A stretch of 64,000 bases of DNA from contig JAFDVS010000026.1 in the NCBI GenBank assembly GCA_018268935.1, forward strand, positions 162,208 to 226,207. Direction: 5' to 3'. Within the stretch, counting starts at the first letter, position 1. The number at the start of each line of letters is the position of its first letter. The notes beneath the pieces were generated by a model. That model saw nothing but the letters and a program-made list of their open reading frames with translations. It was not told the DNA's origin and ran no database searches. The translations under genes were made by a program, and so were the position numbers. Below, piece after piece: positions 43,189 to 52,290 of the stretch. The DNA is from Acidobacteriota bacterium (GTDB taxonomy: Bacteria > Acidobacteriota > Terriglobia > Bryobacterales > Bryobacteraceae).

Positions 43189-43266
43189 ATTTCTTATTCT
43201 CTCACTCGTGATCTGACAGGTTAAACCGGGTGAATGGCCCCGAAGTTCCATCTCATCCGCCTGAAG

Positions 43267-43310
43267 AAAAAACCCCGGGCTCGGGGAGTTTCGCTCCTCT
43301 AAGCCCGGGG
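43267..43310 (-). terminator. Rho-independent terminator after the FecR-like gene
   Basis: On the minus strand a stem CCCCGGGCT / AGCCCGGGG (arms 43310-43302 and 43281-43273) is followed at once by TTTTTT (43272-43267). It lies 38 bases after the FecR-like stop, so that gene forms its own transcript. Confidence 0.88.
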
Positions 43311-43347
43311 AACAGCTCTCTCTCTTGTGAGTCCCAACTTCGTAATG

Positions 43348-44361
43348 CTATTGGCTGATCGGTTGCGGATCTTCCCGTGTCAAACCGATCCCTAGCCCCG
43401 CCGTGGCTCCGGCCACCACGACGCCCGCAACGATTGCCGTCGTCGCCGAAATACCGGCTGCTGCACCGGCCGCCCCCGCGGCTCCGGCTGCGCCTGCGGC
43501 GCCTGCACCTGCGGCAGTTCCCGCACCTGCGGCTCCTGCGGCCCCCGCAGCACCAGCGGCCCCTGCCGCCCCCGCTGCGCCAGCCGAACAGTTCTTATCG
43601 TCGTCTTTCTTGCCTTTCTCTTCCGGTACCCCTTGCGAGGCCTGCCGGGCTACATGCTTCACTTGCAGAAGCTGCGACGCCGGCGCCGCCACCTGCGCCG
43701 AACTGTCCAGGGCGCCAGTTACTTCCACCATCTTCCCCACTTCTTTGTCCAGCCCCGGACCCCGTAGCTCAAAGGTGACTCCCGCCACCTGGTCCGTCAA
43801 CAAATACCGCCCGCAACTCTTGCGCAAATACCCGGTCAGCGAGTTCTTTACCGCCGCATCAGCAGCTGGCGCTAACGCCACCGCCCTGCCCGGCGCCAAA
43901 CTCGCCAGCAACATCCCCGCTCCATTCCGCACTTGCACCGGCCCGTCAAGCGCCGTCACCTTTACCCGGTTCCCGCCGCTTAACTCCACTTTCGCCTTCC
44001 CCTGCGGCGCCGCCATAATGCGGAAATCCCCCGCCTGAATGCCAAATCCATCCCCCCGCTCCAATTGCCCCGACCCCTTCTCCAAAATCATGCGGTCCCG
44101 GTATACCTTCCCCCGCGAACCGGTGTCCAACACCATCCGCGCACCCCCGGACATCCTTACCTCCGACGTCGCCTTCGCAGTCTCCACCACCGATCCTTCA
44201 AATAGTGTCCCGTTTCCAGCCACTCGCGATGCATCCACCGCCACTGGCCCCTTTGCCACTACAACCCCGATCGCCGGACTAGCAGCCCAGCCAATCGATA
44301 AATGTATCGCCAGCAACATCGCTATCCCTGCCTGCCACCGGCTGCCGATCATCTTGTTCAT
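43348..44361 (-). CDS. FecR-like exported protein with Gly-Ala-Ala repeats and C-terminal helix
   Basis: 337 residues. Signal peptide (about 1-27) precedes a FecR-like beta domain (about 30-165; VAKGPVAVDASRVAGNGTLF, SEVRMSGGARMVLDTGSRGK) and a second beta domain (about 175-235). A charged linker (EEKGKKDDDKNCS), a 42-residue tract of mostly Gly-Ala-Ala triplets and a C-terminal membrane helix (TTAIVAGVVVAGATAGLGI) complete it. It lacks the cytoplasmic anti-sigma part of true FecR. A surface or periplasmic structural role is more likely than signalling. It has its own terminator and is divergent from the TPR gene. Confidence 0.75.
   Translation of the reverse strand: MNKMIGSRWQAGIAMLLAIHLSIGWAASPAIGVVVAKGPVAVDASRVAGNGTLFEGSVVETAKATSEVRMSGGARMVLDTGSRGKVYRDRMILEKGSGQLERGDGFGIQAGDFRIMAAPQGKAKVELSGGNRVKVTALDGPVQVRNGAGMLLASLAPGRAVALAPAADAAVKNSLTGYLRKSCGRYLLTDQVAGVTFELRGPGLDKEVGKMVEVTGALDSSAQVAAPASQLLQVKHVARQASQGVPEEKGKKDDDKNCSAGAAGAAGAAGAAGAAGAAGAGTAAGAGAAGAAGAAGAAGAAAGISATTAIVAGVVVAGATAGLGIGLTREDPQPISQ
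43456..43585 (-). repeat. Gly-Ala-Ala coding repeat tract
   Basis: About 42 codons of imperfect GAA triplets inside the FecR-like gene. The DNA is a run of GC-rich 9-base-like units, prone to slippage and length change. Confidence 0.8.
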
Positions 44362-44481
44362 TGCCTAGCCTCGCTCCCTAGTACGTTTCACCGGACCGCT
44401 ACCGCGGCCCTACTACCTCTTCTTCGACCGGAAAAAGAAAGAACTTGAGAAAGGTGAGAAAAAATAAGTCGTTCTCACACA

Positions 44482-45627
44482 ATGTATTACAGACGTATGC
44501 GCATCGCCCCTCGCCTCCCCTCCTCCCTCCTCGCCACCGCCTTCCTCTTCGCCGCCTTCTACGCCCTCCGCTTCGCCTACGCCGACTTCCTCTTCCAGTC
44601 CGGTACCCCTGAAAATATCCGCAAAGCCGCAGCTATCGTTCCGTCCAACCCCACCTACGCCTACCGCTCCGGCAACCTCAAACGAGCCGTCCAACTCAAC
44701 CCCTACCTCTCCCCCGCCTGGATCGACCTCGCCCTCGCCGCGGAAGCCGCCAACAACCCCGCCGAAGCCGAAAAGCTCTTCCTCCAGGCGGCAAAAGTCG
44801 ATCAAACCTTCCCTCCCCGCTGGGCCCTCGCCAACTTCTACTTCCGCCGCCAACAAGGCGAGCCCTTCTGGCGCTGGCTCCGCCTCGCCGCCGAACGCAG
44901 CTACGGCGATCGCACCGCCCTCTTCCGCCTCGCCTGGCATTTTACGCAGGATTCGAAAACTATCCTCGACCGTGCCATCCTCCCCACGCCCGAGTTCCTC
45001 GGCCTCTATCTCGAATACCTCCGCACGCAAGCCCAATGGGACGCCGCCGTCGAAGCCGCCTCCCGCCTCGCCCCCATCGCCCGGCCCGCGGAAAAAACCC
45101 AACTGCTCGAACTCTCCGACGCCCTGCTCAAAGCCAATCAAACCGCATCCGCCATCCGTGTCTGGAGCTTCTGGGAGCCGGCCCGGCCCATCATTCCCAC
45201 CCTCGACACCGAACCCGTCGGGAAGGGCTTCGCCTGGCGCCTCCCGTGGCGCGAGGGTGTTTCCCATCAATGGTCCGCCCCCGCCCAACACATCCGCATC
45301 ACCCTCGACGGCCGCCAGGCCGAGCGCACCGAACTCCTCGAACTCTTTACCCCCGTGCGCCCCGGAGCAACCTACCGCCTCGAATCCCACCATCGCCTCG
45401 ATCGCATCACTCCCAATTCCGGTATCCGATGGATCTTCGCTTGCCCTCCCCGCGATCCCTTCTTCGAAGCCCTCATTGGCCGCGATGCCGCCGAATCCAC
45501 AATCACCGTCCCCGCCGCCTGCGACCTCCTGCAAATCACGTTGCTCTACCAGCGTGCCTCCGGCACCGTCCGCCAGGAAGGCGATTTTTTCCTCGTGGCC
45601 CCGTTTTATTTTCTGCCCGCACGATAG
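44482..45627 (+). CDS. TPR-type helical protein with signal anchor and beta domain
   Basis: 381 residues (ATG 44482; ATG 44497 is an alternative, and neither has a clear ribosome site). An N-terminal hydrophobic helix (about 13-32) precedes tetratricopeptide-like helices (about 45-215; NPYLSPAWIDLALAAEAANN, WDAAVEAASRLAPIA) and a C-terminal beta-sandwich (about 230-381). TPR regions bind partner proteins. The combination resembles envelope proteins linked to polysaccharide or exosortase systems, but no named family is recognised. It stands divergent to the FecR-like gene and is followed by an esterase gene. Confidence 0.68.
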   Translation: MYYRRMRIAPRLPSSLLATAFLFAAFYALRFAYADFLFQSGTPENIRKAAAIVPSNPTYAYRSGNLKRAVQLNPYLSPAWIDLALAAEAANNPAEAEKLFLQAAKVDQTFPPRWALANFYFRRQQGEPFWRWLRLAAERSYGDRTALFRLAWHFTQDSKTILDRAILPTPEFLGLYLEYLRTQAQWDAAVEAASRLAPIARPAEKTQLLELSDALLKANQTASAIRVWSFWEPARPIIPTLDTEPVGKGFAWRLPWREGVSHQWSAPAQHIRITLDGRQAERTELLELFTPVRPGATYRLESHHRLDRITPNSGIRWIFACPPRDPFFEALIGRDAAESTITVPAACDLLQITLLYQRASGTVRQEGDFFLVAPFYFLPAR

Positions 45628-45637
45628 AATGGCCTCT

Positions 45638-46492
45638 ATGCGGTTGACAGCTCTTTGCCTGTTCGCTCTCGTGGCCTCTCTTTCCGGCCAGGCGCCTCAG
45701 AAATATCCTGAGCTCCCTGCCGGCGTCAAAATGGATGCCAACATCGCCTACGATTCCCACAAGGAAACCGTGCTCGATGTCTTTCAACCCGCCGGAGCAG
45801 CCACCGGCAAGCGTCCCGGTGTCATCGTCATCCATGGTGGCGGTTGGGTCGGTGGCACGAAGGAAGGCCAGTGGGACAACTTCGTCCGCCGCTACCTCGA
45901 AAAGGGCTTCGTCGTCGCCAACGTCGAATACCGCCTCGCCAAGGCCGCCATCGCCCCCGCTGCCGTCGAAGATTCGTTGAAGGCCGCCAACTGGTTCCTC
46001 CAGAACGCCGCCAAATACAACGTCGACAAAAAGCGCGTCATCGTTACAGGAGGCTCGGCCGGCGGCCATCTCTCCCTCATGGTCGGCATGACCCCCAAGT
46101 CCGCCAAACTCGGCAAACCCGTCAAAGTGGCCGCCGTCGTCAATTTCTACGGCATCACCGACGTCGGGGACCAGCTCGCCGGCACCAACATGCGCCAGTA
46201 CGCCGTCACCTGGATCCCCGATTCCCCCGGCCGCATCGAACTGGCCCACCGCGTGTCCCCCATGACTTACGTCCGTCGAGGTCTCCCCCCCATCCTCACC
46301 CTCCACGGCGACGCCGATCAGACCGTCCCCTATGAACACGGCGTCAAGCTCACCAAAGCCCTCAACGATGCCGGCCTCAAAGCCGAAATGATCAGCGTCC
46401 CGCAAGGCCGCCACGGCTTCCCCAAAGAGAAAATGGATGAGCTCTACAAAGACATCTTCACCTTCCTCACCCGCGTCGGCGTCATGCAATAG
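45638..46492 (+). CDS. secreted alpha/beta hydrolase, carboxylesterase-like
   Basis: 284 residues. Signal peptide MRLTALCLFALVASLSGQ. Motifs of the BD-FAE/lipase family are the oxyanion-hole VIHGGGWVGG, the nucleophile elbow GGSAGGH, Asp in LHGDADQTVPYEHG and His in PQGRHGFP, a complete triad. It probably cleaves acetyl or feruloyl esters on plant polysaccharides or similar. ATG 45629 (MASMRL) is an alternative start nine bases upstream. The gene begins 10 bases after the TPR gene. Confidence 0.88.
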   Translation: MRLTALCLFALVASLSGQAPQKYPELPAGVKMDANIAYDSHKETVLDVFQPAGAATGKRPGVIVIHGGGWVGGTKEGQWDNFVRRYLEKGFVVANVEYRLAKAAIAPAAVEDSLKAANWFLQNAAKYNVDKKRVIVTGGSAGGHLSLMVGMTPKSAKLGKPVKVAAVVNFYGITDVGDQLAGTNMRQYAVTWIPDSPGRIELAHRVSPMTYVRRGLPPILTLHGDADQTVPYEHGVKLTKALNDAGLKAEMISVPQGRHGFPKEKMDELYKDIFTFLTRVGVMQ

Positions 46493-46495
46493 CTA

Positions 46496-46522
46496 TTGTA
46501 TTTTCCCCCACCCGGTGATACT
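46496..46522 (+). promoter_or_regulatory. candidate promoter for the riboswitch transcript
   Basis: TTGTAT (46496-46501) and GATACT (46517-46522), 15 bases apart, would start RNA near 46529, just before the riboswitch. The spacer is short, so this is tentative. Confidence 0.38.
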
Positions 46523-46533
46523 CTGACCTTGTC

Positions 46534-46606
46534 ACGTGGAGTGATTTAGGCTCCTCGCAAGAGGGTCTGGCTACTTGCAACCACGTAAAAAAGTGCTAAA
46601 GGCGGG
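46534..46606 (+). promoter_or_regulatory. SAM-II-type S-adenosylmethionine riboswitch aptamer
   Basis: Stem P1 is ACGTGG (46534-46539) / CCACGT (46581-46586). The loop has the conserved GATTT (46543-46547), an extra GNRA-capped hairpin CCTC-GCAA-GAGG (46553-46564), then ACTT (46573-46576) and GCA before the P1 3' strand. After P1 an A-run is followed by AAGT (46591-46594), which pairs with ACTT as the pseudoknot, and the conserved GCTAAA (46595-46600). These match the known SAM-II pattern in order and spacing. GGCGGG (46601-46606) can pair with CCCTGCC of the downstream terminator with one bulged T, giving a plausible antiterminator. Bound SAM should favour termination. Confidence 0.8.
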
Positions 46607-46625
46607 TCAGTTCGGGAATAATACC

Positions 46626-46656
46626 AAGCCCTGCCCCCGCAGGGCTTTTCTATTTT
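46626..46656 (+). terminator. intrinsic terminator of the riboswitch
   Basis: AAGCCCTGC / GCAGGGCTT with loop CCCC, followed by TTCTATTTT. It lies 24 bases after the aptamer core and 37 bases before the next start codon, as expected for a transcription-attenuating switch. Confidence 0.82.
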
Positions 46657-46692
46657 CCACCGGCTGGACGCCCCGGCTTAGGAGGCCATTTC

Positions 46693-46989
46693 ATGAGCGT
46701 CTGGCAAGACCTGCGTTCCGATCAGGGCGATTTGTTCTCCCTTCGCGTCACCGTTGAAGCTTATCTCCTCGAAGATCTGCTCGAAACCCTTTCTTCTGCC
46801 CCTTTCCCTATTAACCCCGAAATTCAGCACCACGCGGAAATCGTTCGTGACGGTAAAACCATCCCCGCGGTTCACGTCGAATTCCCCGCCTGGCAATCCC
46901 AGATCCTTACCGTCTTCGACCTGATGACCAAAGCCGCGATACCCTGGGAATGCGTGACCACACCCATGCTCGAAGAGATCCGCGCATGA
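46693..46989 (+). CDS. 98-residue protein of unknown function, riboswitch-controlled
   Basis: 98 residues, acidic, soluble, with no signal peptide. Predicted mixed alpha/beta fold: FSLRVTVEAYLLEDLLETL, KTIPAVHVEFPAWQSQILTV, FDLMTKAAIPWECVTTP. AGGAGG lies 8 bases before the ATG. It is the first gene after the SAM-II-like riboswitch and terminator. It overlaps the next start (ATGA, 46986-46989), so the amidohydrolase is translationally coupled. No family is recognised. The riboswitch implies a link to methionine, SAM or homocysteine handling. Confidence 0.75.
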   Translation: MSVWQDLRSDQGDLFSLRVTVEAYLLEDLLETLSSAPFPINPEIQHHAEIVRDGKTIPAVHVEFPAWQSQILTVFDLMTKAAIPWECVTTPMLEEIRA

Positions 46990-48629
46990 GGGCGCTCCTC
47001 CTCCTATTCTGCGCTCTCCCCCTCGACGCGCAACAGATCGCCATCCACAACGCCAAAGCCTGGACCGGCGATCCGAAACAACCCTTCGCCGAGGCAATCT
47101 TCATCGACAACGGCCGCATCCAGGCCGTCGGAGCGAACGCCGCCATACGCAAGCTCCACACCCCCCGCACGCAAACCATCGACGCCGCCGGCAAGCTCGT
47201 CACCCCCGCCTTCCACGATGCCCACATCCATTTCCTCAGCGGCTCGCTCGGCCTCGCCAACATCGATCTCACCGGCGTCTGCACCCTCGGAACCATCCAG
47301 CAGAAGATCGCCGACTACGCCAAAGCCCACCCCGAAAAACAGTGGATCACCGGCCGCGGTTGGGAATACTATTGCTTCCCCAACAAGCGCCTCCCCCGCA
47401 AAGAGGACATCGACGCCGTCGTCAAAGACCGCCCCGTCCTCCTCACCGCCTACGACGGCCACACCGCCTGGGCCAACACCAAAGCCCTCGAACGCGCCGA
47501 TATCAACAGCGCCACGCGCTTCACCGCCTACGGCGAAATCGTCAAGGATCCCAACGGCCAACCCACCGGAGCCCTCAAGGAAGGCGCCATCGCACTCGTG
47601 CGCCGTCATGTCCCCGCCATCACACGCCAGGAAAAACTCGATGCCCTCCGCCAGGGCATGAAGCTCGCCGCCTCGCTCGGCATCACCTCCATGCAGAACG
47701 CCAGCGGCGACGAAGAGGAGCTTTCCCTCTACGAAGAACTCGCCCGCAACAACGAACTCACCGTCCGCATCTCCTTCGCCCTCTCCATCCCTCCCGAAGC
47801 CCCGCTCACTCGCGCCGATGAAGTCGCAGCCCTCGCCAAACGCTACAGCAAAGGCCTCGTCCGCGTCCGCGGCGTCAAGCTCATGATGGACGGCGTCATC
47901 GAATCCTTCACCGCCGCCATGCTCGAACCCTACTCGAATCACAACGGCATTGGCAGCCCCGCCTGGACCCAGCCGAAATTCGAAGCCATGGTCGCCCGCT
48001 GCCATCGCAACGGACTCCAGGTCTTCACCCACGCCATCGGCGACCGCGGCGTCCGCCTCACCCTCGATGCCTACCAAAAAGCCCAGGCCGCCCAACCCCG
48101 CGACGCCCGTCATCGTATCGAGCACATCGAAATCATAAACCCCGCCGATCTCCCACGCTTCGCCAAACTCGGAGTCCTCGCCTCCATGCAGCCCATCCAT
48201 GCCGACCCCGACACCATCGACGTCTGGAGCCAGGCCATCGGTCCCAAACGCCTCCCGCTTTCCTTCCCCTGGCACTCCCTCGAACAGGCCGGCGCGCGCC
48301 TCGTCTTCTCCAGTGACTGGCCCGCGTCCATCAGCGTCAATCCTATCCGCGGCATCCACAACGCCGTCAATCGCCGCACCACCGATGGCAAGCCGCCCGA
48401 AGGCTGGCTTCCCCACCAGCGCGTCAGCCTCACAACCGCTCTCAACGGCTACACCACCAACGCCGCCTTCGCCGCTTTCGAAGAAGCAACCAAAGGCAAA
48501 ATCGCCCCCGGCATGGACGCCGATCTAATCGCTCTCTCCCAGGACCTGTTCACTATCCCACCCGTCGACATCCACAAAACCTCCATCGATTGGACACTTT
48601 TCGCCGGACGCCTCATCTACAGTAAGTAG
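46986..48629 (+). CDS. exported amidohydrolase, YtcJ-like (second copy)
   Basis: 547 residues from ATG 46986, with signal peptide MRALLLLFCALPLDAQ. The N-terminal beta domain is IAIHNAKAWTGDP; the metal motif TPAFHDAHIHFLSG follows, then THAIGDRGVRLTLDAY, RIEHIEIINPADL and VFSSDWPASISVNP. Organisation matches the amidohydrolase at 3185. The overlapping ATGA start ties it to the riboswitch-controlled protein, which is unusual for this family. Substrate unknown. A copper-type ATPase gene follows after 7 bases. Confidence 0.85.
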   Translation: MRALLLLFCALPLDAQQIAIHNAKAWTGDPKQPFAEAIFIDNGRIQAVGANAAIRKLHTPRTQTIDAAGKLVTPAFHDAHIHFLSGSLGLANIDLTGVCTLGTIQQKIADYAKAHPEKQWITGRGWEYYCFPNKRLPRKEDIDAVVKDRPVLLTAYDGHTAWANTKALERADINSATRFTAYGEIVKDPNGQPTGALKEGAIALVRRHVPAITRQEKLDALRQGMKLAASLGITSMQNASGDEEELSLYEELARNNELTVRISFALSIPPEAPLTRADEVAALAKRYSKGLVRVRGVKLMMDGVIESFTAAMLEPYSNHNGIGSPAWTQPKFEAMVARCHRNGLQVFTHAIGDRGVRLTLDAYQKAQAAQPRDARHRIEHIEIINPADLPRFAKLGVLASMQPIHADPDTIDVWSQAIGPKRLPLSFPWHSLEQAGARLVFSSDWPASISVNPIRGIHNAVNRRTTDGKPPEGWLPHQRVSLTTALNGYTTNAAFAAFEEATKGKIAPGMDADLIALSQDLFTIPPVDIHKTSIDWTLFAGRLIYSK

Positions 48630-48636
48630 GTAGGCA

Positions 48637-50952
48637 ATGGATCCCTTCCACATCGTCTCTAACCCGAAGCCTGTCCCTCCGGGTGCTGTCCTCGTCAAGG
48701 ACCCCGTCTGCCACATGGATGTCTATCCCCCTAACGCAGCCGGCTCGCACACGCACAACGGCGCCACCTACCACTTCTGCTCCAAGGGCTGCGTCGCCAA
48801 GTTCCAGGCCGACCCCGAGCGCTTCCTCGCTCCCCCCAAGCCCCCCACCGCGGAAATGCTCGAAGCCGAATACATCTGCCCGATGGACCCCGAGGTCCGT
48901 CAAATCGGCCCCGGCACGTGCCCCAAGTGCGGCATGGCCCTCGAGCCCGTCAACATCACCCTCGACGAAGGCGAAAACCCCGAACTCGCCGACATGCGCC
49001 ACCGCCTTTTCTGGGCCGCCCTGTTCTCCGTACCCTTGCTCGTCGTGGCCATGGGCGGCATGCAATGGCCCATCCTCCACGGTCGCATCGGCGTCCTCCT
49101 CCAACTCGCGCTCGCCACCCCTGTCGTCCTCTGGTGCGGCTATCCCTTCTTCGAACGCGGCTGGCAATCCATCCTCGCCCGCCACCCCAACATGTTCACG
49201 CTGATCGCCATCGGCACCGGCACCGCGTACGGTTACAGCCTGATCGCCGCCCTTCTTCCCGATTCCATCCCGCCTTCCATGCGCGAACACGGAGGCCAGC
49301 CCGGCGTCTACTTCGAAGCCGCCGCTGTCATCATCATGCTTGTCCTGCTCGGCCAGGTGCTCGAACTCAAAGCCCGCGAACGCACCGGCAGCGCCATCCG
49401 GGCCCTCCTCGGCCTCGCCCCTAAAACCGCCCGTATGCTCATGGGCGATCACGAAGGCGCCCAAGAAATGGACGTGCCCATCGAAAACGTCCACAAAGGT
49501 GACCTCCTCCGCGTCCGCCCCGGCGAGCGCGTCCCCGTCGACGGCGTCGTCACCGAAGGCCATTCGAGCATCGATGAATCGATGGTTACCGGCGAGCCCA
49601 TCCCCGTCGAAAAAACCCAAGGCGCGAAAGTCACCGCGGGCACCGTCAACTCCACCGGCAGCTTCGTCATGAAAGCCGAACGCGTCGGCGCCGACACCCT
49701 CCTCGCCCGCATCGTCCAGATCGTTTCCGAAGCCCAGCGCAGCCGCGCCCCCATCCAGCGCCTTGCCGACAAGGCCGCTGCCTGGTTCGTCCCCTCCGTC
49801 GTCGCCGTTGCCGTCATCGCCTTCTTCGCTTGGGCCATCGCCGGTCCCGAACCCAAGCTCTCCCACGCCCTCATCAACGCCGTCGCGGTCCTGATCATCG
49901 CCTGCCCCTGTGCCCTCGGACTCGCCACACCCATGTCCATCCTCGTTGGCACCGGCCGCGGCGCACAGGCAGGCATCCTCATCCGCAACGCCGAAGCCCT
50001 CGAAACCCTCGCCCGCGTCAACACCCTCCTCATCGATAAAACCGGCACCCTCACCATCGGCCAACCCCGCGTCACCCGCGTCTACGCCAACTCCGGTTTC
50101 ACCGAAGAAGAAATCCTCCGCCTCGCCGCCTCCCTCGAACAATCGAGTGAGCATCCCCTCGCTGCCTCCATCGTCACTGCCGCCCGCCAGCGCAACATCC
50201 CGCTCTCCAAACCCGGCATCTCCCGCACCTTCCCCGGACTCGGCGTCGCGGGCCAAATCGGCGGCCACCAGGTCTTCTGCGGCAATCGCGCCCTGCTCGA
50301 AAAATTCTCCATCGCGCCCGGCGTCGCCCCCACAGACAAAGCAACGGCCGTCTACATCGCCATTGACCAGCAACCCGCCGGCTGGCTCTCCGTCGAAGAC
50401 GAAATCAAACCCACTACGCGCCGCGCCCTCGATGCCCTCCGCGCCGATGGCGTTGAAATCGTCATGGTCACCGGCGATCAGCGCACCACCGCCGCAGCCA
50501 TCGCCGCCGAACTCGGCATCCAGCACTTCGAAGCCGAAACGCTGCCCACCGCCAAAGGCGCCATCGTCGAACGCTACCAGCAGCAAGGCCGCATCGTCGC
50601 CATGGCAGGCGACGGTATCAACGACGCCCCCGCCCTCGCCAAAGCGCAAGTCGGCATCGCCATGGGCAATGGAGCCGACATCGCCATGGAATCCGCAGGC
50701 ATCACCCTCGTCAAAGGCGACCTCGAAGGCATCGTCCGAGCCCGCCACCTGAGCCGCGCCGTCCTCGGCAACATCCGCCAGAATCTCTTCTTCGCCTTCT
50801 TCTACAATCTGCTCGGTGTGCCCGTCGCCGCAGGCGTGCTCTATCCCTTCTACGGCATTCTTCTCAGCCCCATGATCGCCGCCGCCGCGATGACCTTCAG
50901 CTCCGTCAGCGTCATCACCAATGCGCTCCGCCTCCGCCGTATTACTCTGTAA
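48637..50952 (+). CDS. P1B-type copper-translocating ATPase with YHS and metal-binding N-domains
   Basis: 771 residues. A YHS domain (KDPVCHMDV at 21-29 with HFCSKGC) precedes a short heavy-metal-binding domain ([20 protein letters not shown], about 79-104) in place of the usual HMA repeats. Then come the transmembrane region, TGEP actuator ([19 protein letters not shown]), CPC in [13 protein letters not shown] near 423, the phosphorylation motif DKTGTLT near 466 and [10 protein letters not shown] in the P-domain. The CPC site and domain set fit Cu(I) or Ag(I) export. Lies 7 bases after the amidohydrolase and 3 bases before the next gene. Confidence 0.92.
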   Translation: MDPFHIVSNPKPVPPGAVLVKDPVCHMDVYPPNAAGSHTHNGATYHFCSKGCVAKFQADPERFLAPPKPPTAEMLEAEYICPMDPEVRQIGPGTCPKCGMALEPVNITLDEGENPELADMRHRLFWAALFSVPLLVVAMGGMQWPILHGRIGVLLQLALATPVVLWCGYPFFERGWQSILARHPNMFTLIAIGTGTAYGYSLIAALLPDSIPPSMREHGGQPGVYFEAAAVIIMLVLLGQVLELKARERTGSAIRALLGLAPKTARMLMGDHEGAQEMDVPIENVHKGDLLRVRPGERVPVDGVVTEGHSSIDESMVTGEPIPVEKTQGAKVTAGTVNSTGSFVMKAERVGADTLLARIVQIVSEAQRSRAPIQRLADKAAAWFVPSVVAVAVIAFFAWAIAGPEPKLSHALINAVAVLIIACPCALGLATPMSILVGTGRGAQAGILIRNAEALETLARVNTLLIDKTGTLTIGQPRVTRVYANSGFTEEEILRLAASLEQSSEHPLAASIVTAARQRNIPLSKPGISRTFPGLGVAGQIGGHQVFCGNRALLEKFSIAPGVAPTDKATAVYIAIDQQPAGWLSVEDEIKPTTRRALDALRADGVEIVMVTGDQRTTAAAIAAELGIQHFEAETLPTAKGAIVERYQQQGRIVAMAGDGINDAPALAKAQVGIAMGNGADIAMESAGITLVKGDLEGIVRARHLSRAVLGNIRQNLFFAFFYNLLGVPVAAGVLYPFYGILLSPMIAAAAMTFSSVSVITNALRLRRITL

Positions 50953-50955
50953 CGA

Positions 50956-52290
50956 ATGACACGCCGCGACCTTCTCCTCAGCGCCAGCGCCATGCTGGCT
51001 CCGCCCAAGCTCTCTCTCGCCTCCTTCGAAACCGACATCACGCCAGCCGTCGGAGCCCCGCTCTTCACCGGCATTGCCCGCTCCATCGTCGATCGCCTCC
51101 AGGCCCGCGGCCTCATCCTCCGAGGCGCAGCGCAGCCCTTCGTCATCCTCTCCCTCGATTGGTGTGAAATCCGCAACGACTCCTACGATCTCTGGCGCGA
51201 CCGCATCGCCGCCGCCACCGGCACCACCCGCGAGCGTGTCCTGCTTACCTGCATCCACCAGCACGACGCACCCTACACCGATGCCTACGCCCAGAAGCTG
51301 CTCACAAACGCCAAGTGCCCCGACCCGCTCTGCGACCCCGCCTTCGAACAACAAATCATAGACAAAGTCGCCCAAGCCGCCCGCCAGGCCAAGCCGCAGC
51401 CCATTACACACCTCGGTACAGGCCACGCCCGCATCGACGGACTCGTCTCCAACCGCCGCTACATTCAGCCCGACGGCAAAGTCTCCTTCGGCCGCACCAG
51501 CGCCACTCGCGACCCCGCCCTCCGCGCCCTCCCCGAAGGCATCACCGATCCCTATCTCAAAACCCTCAGCTTCTGGCACAACGACACCCCCGTCGCTGCA
51601 CTCAGTTGCTTCTCCATCCACCCCATGAGCTACTACGGCCAGGGCGACATCACCTGCGATTTCCCCGGCCTCGCCCGCAATCTCCGCCAGCAAAAGACCC
51701 CGAACATTTTTCAGATCTATTGTTCCGGAGCGAGCGGCGACACCATCGGCGGCAAATACAACGACGGCACTCCCGCCATGCGCGGCATCATGCGCGACAA
51801 GCTCGTCCAAGGCATGGAGCAAGCCTGGCAATCCACCAAGCGCACCCCCATCCACACCATCGACTTCCGCAACGCCCCACTCCGCTTCCAACCCCGCGAC
51901 ACCCCCGGCTTCCGCATCGCCGACATGGAAAAAATCGTGGCCGATCCCAAAGAACCCCGCCGCCGCCGTTTCGATGCCGCCCTCGGTCTCAGTTGGCGCC
52001 GCCGCCTTCAGCAAAACCGGCCCATCGATGTCCCCTGCCTCGACTTCGGCAGCGCCGCTATTCTTCTCCTCCCCGCCGAAACATTCGTGCAATATCAACT
52101 CTGGGCCCAACAGGTACGTCCCGACAGCTTCGTCGTCACCCTGGGCTTCAGCGAGTGCGCCCCCGGCTACATCCCCACAAAATCCAACGTCAATGAAGGC
52201 TATGACGACCACTACAGTTGGGTCGATCTCCCCTCTGCCGAATCATCACTCCGAGGCGCAATCCGCCAGGCCCTCAGCCGCCGTGCATGA
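50956..52290 (+). CDS. ceramidase-like (neutral/alkaline non-lysosomal type) exported protein
   Basis: 444 residues. Twin-arginine leader (MTRRDLLLSASAMLAPP). The core begins SFETDITPAVGAPLFTGIAR and includes TCIHQHDAPYTD, with histidines resembling the zinc site of neutral ceramidases, then SCFSIHPMSYYGQGDITCDF and FQIYCSGASGDTIGG. Only the N-terminal-domain type is present; the long C-terminal part of full ceramidases is missing. It may cleave an amide-linked lipid or another N-acyl compound. Begins 3 bases after the ATPase and overlaps the next start by 4 bases (ATGA). Confidence 0.75.
   Translation: MTRRDLLLSASAMLAPPKLSLASFETDITPAVGAPLFTGIARSIVDRLQARGLILRGAAQPFVILSLDWCEIRNDSYDLWRDRIAAATGTTRERVLLTCIHQHDAPYTDAYAQKLLTNAKCPDPLCDPAFEQQIIDKVAQAARQAKPQPITHLGTGHARIDGLVSNRRYIQPDGKVSFGRTSATRDPALRALPEGITDPYLKTLSFWHNDTPVAALSCFSIHPMSYYGQGDITCDFPGLARNLRQQKTPNIFQIYCSGASGDTIGGKYNDGTPAMRGIMRDKLVQGMEQAWQSTKRTPIHTIDFRNAPLRFQPRDTPGFRIADMEKIVADPKEPRRRRFDAALGLSWRRRLQQNRPIDVPCLDFGSAAILLLPAETFVQYQLWAQQVRPDSFVVTLGFSECAPGYIPTKSNVNEGYDDHYSWVDLPSAESSLRGAIRQALSRRA

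Noticed and set aside
43403..44038. Plus-strand frame with Pro-Ala-Ala repeats
   Set aside because: It is the complement of the Gly-Ala-Ala tract; the minus strand has the signal peptide, FecR-like domain and terminator.
46534..46606. SAM-I or SAM-IV class for the riboswitch
   Set aside because: GCAACC and GTGCTAA superficially fit SAM-I, but the four-way junction and kink-turn are absent, while the SAM-II elements occur in the right order and pair.
48613..52212. A 1199-codon open frame on the minus strand across three genes
   Set aside because: It lies opposite genes with strong family matches, and its Gly/Asp/Glu-rich composition is what antisense of GC-rich codons gives; no domain is recognisable.
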